A DNA stretch of 64,000 bases from Parahoeflea halophila (lineage in GTDB: Bacteria > Pseudomonadota > Alphaproteobacteria > Rhizobiales > Rhizobiaceae). Below are positions 60,430 through 64,000 of the stretch, one piece after another. A model generated the notes under the pieces. It was not told the DNA's origin and ran no database searches. It saw only the letters and a list, made by a program, of their open reading frames with translations. Position numbers and translations under genes: made by a program. Position 1 is the first letter of the stretch, and the number at the start of each line of letters is the position of its first letter. The stretch lies in NCBI RefSeq assembly GCF_900220985.1, contig NZ_OCPC01000001.1, positions 1,466,836 through 1,530,835 on the forward strand, written 5' to 3'.

Positions 60430-62504
60430 CACGTTATTCGCTCGCCATCGACATTGGCGGAACCTTTACCGACGCCGTGCTTCTGGCTTCCGACGGCGGA
60501 AGCTACGTCGACAAGACCCTGACCACCCACAACAATCTGCTGGAGGGATTTTTTCGCGGTGTCGATCTGGTTCTGGGCAAGGCCGGCATCGGGCCGGCCG
60601 ATGTGGACGACGTAGTCGTTCATGCCACAACGGTGGTCACCAACGCACTGATCGAGCGCAAGGGTCCGCCGGTAGCCCTGTTGCTGACCGAAGGGTTTCG
60701 CGATGTGCTCTATATCCGCGAAGAGCATCGCTATGACATGTACGATCCGCAGATCGAGTTTGCTGAACCGCTGATCCCGATGGAGCGCACGTTTACGGTT
60801 CGCGAGCGCACTTTCGCCGATGCCACGGTCGACGTCGCCGTCGATCGCCAGGAAATCCTGGACATCATCGGCAAGTGCCGCCAGGCCGGCATCGTCTCAG
60901 TCGCCGTCTGCTTCCTCAATTCCTACCGCAACGGTGCCAACGAGGAAGAGGTGCGTCGCATTTTTGCAGAGGAGGCGCCGGACATCTATGTCTCGCTTTC
61001 AAGCGTCATCGCGCCGCAGATGCGCGAATACCTGCGCGCCTCGACCGTGGCCATCAACGCCTACACGGTCCCGATCACCCGGCCGTATCTCTCAGCGCTG
61101 ATTACCGAACTCAAGACCCGCGGCTTTTCCCAGCAGCCGTTGATCATGTTGTCCAACGGTGGTGTCATCGGCGCCGAGCGCGCCAGCACCATACCGGTGC
61201 GCATGATCGAATCCGGCCCTGCCGCCGGCGCGCTGGTTGCGTGCTACTTCTCCCGCATCTTTGGCATTCCCGACCTTATTTCCTTCGACATGGGCGGTAC
61301 CACGGCCAAGGCCTGCATCGTGCAGGACCACGAACCGCTGGTTACCGGCACCTTCGAGGTCGACCGCCGTTACCGATTCAAGCCGGGCAGCGGCATGCCG
61401 ATCACCGTGCCTTCGATCGACATGATCGAGATCGGCGCGGGTGGCGGGTCGATCGCCTCCGTCGATGATCTGGGTCTGCTCAAGATCGGACCGGAGAGCG
61501 CGGGCTCCATGCCCGGGCCGGCTTGCTACGGCCGCGGCGGAACCGATCCCTGTGTCACCGATGCGGACGTAGTACTGGGCATTCTCGACCCGAAACGCTT
61601 CCTGGGCGGCGACATGCAGCTCGACACTGCAGCCGCCGAGACGGCGCTGGACGATCTGGGCGGCAAGCTAGGCCTGCCGCGCTCGCAGGCGGCCTGGGGC
61701 GTCTTTGAAGTGGTTTGCGAACAGATGGCCGCTGCAACCCGGACCCACGCCACCGAGCGCGGCATTGACTATCGGGGCCTTCCACTGCTGGCCTTTGGTG
61801 GCGCCGGACCGGTACATGCCTGCATGGTCGCGGAACTGACCGAAAGTACCAAGGTGATATATCCGCCGCTGGCAAGCGTGCTCTCGGCCTTCGGAACGCT
61901 GGTCACTCCGGCGCAGATCGACCTCGTTCGCAGCCTTGTCTCGCCGCTCGAAAGCCTGGACTGGGCTGCAGTGGATGGCGTTTTGCAAAGCATGATGAAG
62001 GAAGGCGGTGACGCGTTGCGTGAAGCTGGCATTCCCGATTCCGAAGCTTGCTTCGCTTACGCGGTGGAGATGCGCTATGCCGGCCAGCAGTCGGAAGTGC
62101 GGATCAACCTGCCCGCCGACGTGGTGTCGGCGCGCGACACGCGGCGCATACAAGACCTGTTCGAAACCGAGTATCACCGCCAGTACGGTCTAAAGCTCGC
62201 AGGCATGGGCATCGAGATTGTCAACTGGCTGGTAACAGCCAGCGGTGCCCAGGCGGACCGCCCGGCTGCACGCCAGGCACAGGCGGGAGCCGAGCGCCGC
62301 AGCGAAAGCCGCAATGTCTTCATCGGCGGCGAACCGCAATCGGTTGCTGTTTACCAGCGCGCGATGATTACGGCGGAGGACCGCATTGCCGGTCCCGCCA
62401 TAATCGAGGAACGCGAGACCACTATCTTCGTACTCGAGAACTGGGTTGCCACCCTGCATGCCAGCGGCAGCATCGTGGCGGAAAAGACAAAGGGAGCCTC
62501 GTAA
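60426..62504 (+). CDS. hyuA: Hydantoinase/oxoprolinase family protein, subunit A
   Basis: A 692-residue HyuA/OplA-type subunit. The ATP-binding phosphate 1 motif is LAIDIGGTFTDAVLL at residue 6; LISFDMGGTTAKACIV and ALLAFGGAGPVHACMV are further actin-like segments. These ATP-dependent enzymes open cyclic amides (hydantoin, 5-oxoproline) or, in acetone and acetophenone carboxylases, carboxylate ketones. ATG 60426 overlaps the IclR stop. It functions with HyuB, whose gene overlaps its stop codon. Confidence 0.9.
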   Translation: MTRYSLAIDIGGTFTDAVLLASDGGSYVDKTLTTHNNLLEGFFRGVDLVLGKAGIGPADVDDVVVHATTVVTNALIERKGPPVALLLTEGFRDVLYIREEHRYDMYDPQIEFAEPLIPMERTFTVRERTFADATVDVAVDRQEILDIIGKCRQAGIVSVAVCFLNSYRNGANEEEVRRIFAEEAPDIYVSLSSVIAPQMREYLRASTVAINAYTVPITRPYLSALITELKTRGFSQQPLIMLSNGGVIGAERASTIPVRMIESGPAAGALVACYFSRIFGIPDLISFDMGGTTAKACIVQDHEPLVTGTFEVDRRYRFKPGSGMPITVPSIDMIEIGAGGGSIASVDDLGLLKIGPESAGSMPGPACYGRGGTDPCVTDADVVLGILDPKRFLGGDMQLDTAAAETALDDLGGKLGLPRSQAAWGVFEVVCEQMAAATRTHATERGIDYRGLPLLAFGGAGPVHACMVAELTESTKVIYPPLASVLSAFGTLVTPAQIDLVRSLVSPLESLDWAAVDGVLQSMMKEGGDALREAGIPDSEACFAYAVEMRYAGQQSEVRINLPADVVSARDTRRIQDLFETEYHRQYGLKLAGMGIEIVNWLVTASGAQADRPAARQAQAGAERRSESRNVFIGGEPQSVAVYQRAMITAEDRIAGPAIIEERETTIFVLENWVATLHASGSIVAEKTKGAS

Positions 62505-64000
62505 TGGACGGCGTCGAACTTCAGATCCTGTGGAGCAACCTCATCGGCATCGTCAGTGAGCAGGCAAGGGCCCTTCAGCGGATCGCCTTCAGCCCGATCG
62601 TGCGCGAAGCGGGCGACCTCGCCAACGGCCTCTTTGATGAGAAGGCGCGGATGGTGGCGCAGGCCGTCACCGGAACACCCGGCCACATCAACTCGCTTGC
62701 GGCCGCTGCCCGCAACCTGCTTGATCACACCGACATGGACAAGCTTCGCCCCGGCGACGTCCTGATTACCAACGATCCCTGGATGTCGGCAGGCCATTTC
62801 TTCGACATCACCATCATCTCGCCGATCTTCCGCAATGGCAGAATAATCGCCTATGCGGGGTCGACCATTCACCATTCGGATATCGGCGGATACGGTATCG
62901 GCTCGGGCGCACGCGACATCCACGAGGAGGGTCTCTGGATTCCTGTGATGAAGCTTTACGAGGAGGGTCGGCCGAACGAGACGCTGTTCTCGATCATCAA
63001 GCGCAACGTGCGCACACCCGATGCACTTATGGGCGACCTCGGTGCCCAGGTGTCGAGTGGTATGATCGCTGCGGAGCGGCTCAATGCACTCTGCGACCGC
63101 TATGACCTCGACGACATCTCCGAACTGTCCGAAGAGATCATAGCCCGCTCCGAGAAGGCGACCCGTGAGGCGATCGCCAAGCTGCCAGCGGGAACCTGGC
63201 ATGGCGCATCGACATTCGATGTGCCCGGCGGCGAGGTCATCGAACTCAAGACGGCGGTGACCGTCGATCCGGACGCGGGCGAGATCACCATCGATTTCGA
63301 TGGTTCCTCCGGGCCCAGCGCCATGGGTATCAACGTGGTCCCTGCCTACACACACGCCTACGCGACCTTTGCCATCCGGTCGACGCTCAACCCGGATCTG
63401 CCCAACAATGCGGGCTCGCTGGCGCCGATCAAGCTCAAGCTTCCCGACGCGTGCGTGGTCAACGCACAGTACCCGTCGCCGGTCAATGCCCGCCACGTGG
63501 TCGGCATGTACGTGCCGTTCCCGATCCTGAAAGCGCTGGCACAGATTCTGCCCGACGCGGTGATCGCTGAAGGCTCCGGCGCGGTCTGGACCATCCAGAT
63601 CCAGGGCAAGGATACGAGTGGCAAGCCGTTCACCAGTTCGATGTTCAACTATTCCGGCGGCATGGGCGCACGCGCTCACAAACCGGGCCTCTCGGCAATC
63701 TGCTATCCCACCGGCGTTTCGGCGGTCCCCGTCGAGGTGCTTGAGGCTTCCTACCCGATCGCATTCACCTGCAAGGAACTGGAGCGCGGCACGGGTGGAA
63801 AAGGCCGCCAGCCCGGCGGCGACGGCCAGCGGATCGGCTACCGGATGCGCACAAATTCGCGCTGGCTGCTCAACACCATCCCGAGCCGTCTGTCGCACGG
63901 CCCTGAAGGCGTTTTCGGTGGTGGCGACGGGGCCAAGGGATCCTTCCAGATCAACGGTCAGGATGTGGCTGATACCCGCAAGCGTGAGATGAACCCGGAT
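62504..64000 (+). CDS. hyuB: Hydantoinase/oxoprolinase family protein, subunit B (C-terminus beyond window)
   Basis: 499 codons are open from ATG 62504 to the window end. HyuB features are REAGDLANGLFDEKARMVAQ, ITNDPWMSAGHFFDITIISP, HHSDIGGYGIGSGARDIHEE and ARHVVGMYVPFPILKALAQI. The start overlaps the hyuA stop (TAATG). The family is about 550-600 residues, so some 60-100 residues are beyond the edge. With HyuA it forms the enzyme for the compound imported by the TRAP system. Confidence 0.9.
   Translation, partial: MDGVELQILWSNLIGIVSEQARALQRIAFSPIVREAGDLANGLFDEKARMVAQAVTGTPGHINSLAAAARNLLDHTDMDKLRPGDVLITNDPWMSAGHFFDITIISPIFRNGRIIAYAGSTIHHSDIGGYGIGSGARDIHEEGLWIPVMKLYEEGRPNETLFSIIKRNVRTPDALMGDLGAQVSSGMIAAERLNALCDRYDLDDISELSEEIIARSEKATREAIAKLPAGTWHGASTFDVPGGEVIELKTAVTVDPDAGEITIDFDGSSGPSAMGINVVPAYTHAYATFAIRSTLNPDLPNNAGSLAPIKLKLPDACVVNAQYPSPVNARHVVGMYVPFPILKALAQILPDAVIAEGSGAVWTIQIQGKDTSGKPFTSSMFNYSGGMGARAHKPGLSAICYPTGVSAVPVEVLEASYPIAFTCKELERGTGGKGRQPGGDGQRIGYRMRTNSRWLLNTIPSRLSHGPEGVFGGGDGAKGSFQINGQDVADTRKREMNPD

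Overview
The window is GC-rich and gene-dense, with short intergenic gaps and many ATGA or GTGA overlaps between genes. It carries many ABC and TRAP solute transporters next to small catabolic operons, each with its own LysR, TetR, SorC, IclR, LacI or Lrp regulator. A LigD/Ku pair is also present. This is what the chromosome or a large replicon of an alphaproteobacterium of the Hyphomicrobiales (Rhizobiales) usually looks like, for example Hoeflea, Phyllobacteriaceae or Rhizobiaceae. No rRNA, tRNA, CRISPR array, phage gene or intact transposase is visible, so the genus is an inference only.

Layout. 1-7759: a nitrogen-compound locus with an aminotransferase (cut by the window edge), a GcvA-like LysR regulator, an agmatinase-family ureohydrolase, a polyamine-type ABC transporter and a nitrilase-family amidase. 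7785-11859: a MYG1-like protein, a LacI regulator, a small hypothetical protein, a catalase relic, a ribbon-helix-helix protein and a single-domain response regulator. 12163-21325: a branched-chain-amino-acid-type (LivKGFHM) ABC transporter with an alpha/beta hydrolase, convergent with a CoA-ester operon (TetR, enoyl-CoA hydratase, acyl-CoA ligase, two MaoC hotdog proteins). The two are linked by a shared palindromic operator. 21432-24802: the LigD and Ku non-homologous end-joining pair. 25166-26110: relics of a molybdenum hydroxylase and a DUF1428 protein. 26111-27190: an aldo/keto reductase.

27297-41338 is the most unusual part. An LsrB/RhaS-type sugar ABC transporter and DhaK/DhaL kinase subunits are divergent from a SorC-family regulator, a ketose 3-epimerase, an acetoin-dehydrogenase-type E1 alpha, E1 beta and E2 (the E2 carries an alpha/beta-hydrolase domain), and an FGGY sugar kinase. 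An SMP-30 lactonase follows, next to a decapitated permease. I infer a pathway in which an acetyl-bearing ketose or diketone is split by CoA into acetyl-CoA and a small triose that DhaKL phosphorylates. No such pathway can be named with confidence from the sequence.

42185-49646: a TRAP transporter (DctPQM) divergent from a short-chain dehydrogenase, a flavin-dependent 3-ketosteroid-dehydrogenase-like enzyme and an EamA permease, with a convergent IclR regulator. 49647-53576: a decaying catabolic cluster containing an amidase, fragments of a permease, a LysR regulator and an opine-oxidase-like flavoprotein, and an intact RidA. 53577-55582: an Lrp/AsnC regulator divergent from a class V aminotransferase. 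56316-64000: a TRAP transporter with a cupin, an IclR regulator and hydantoinase/oxoprolinase HyuA and HyuB, the last cut by the window edge.

Three themes recur. Solute-binding-protein genes are followed by strong stem-loops without U-tracts, which may set high binding-protein expression. Small perfect palindromes sit between regulators and their targets. Several gene relics mark past deletions.
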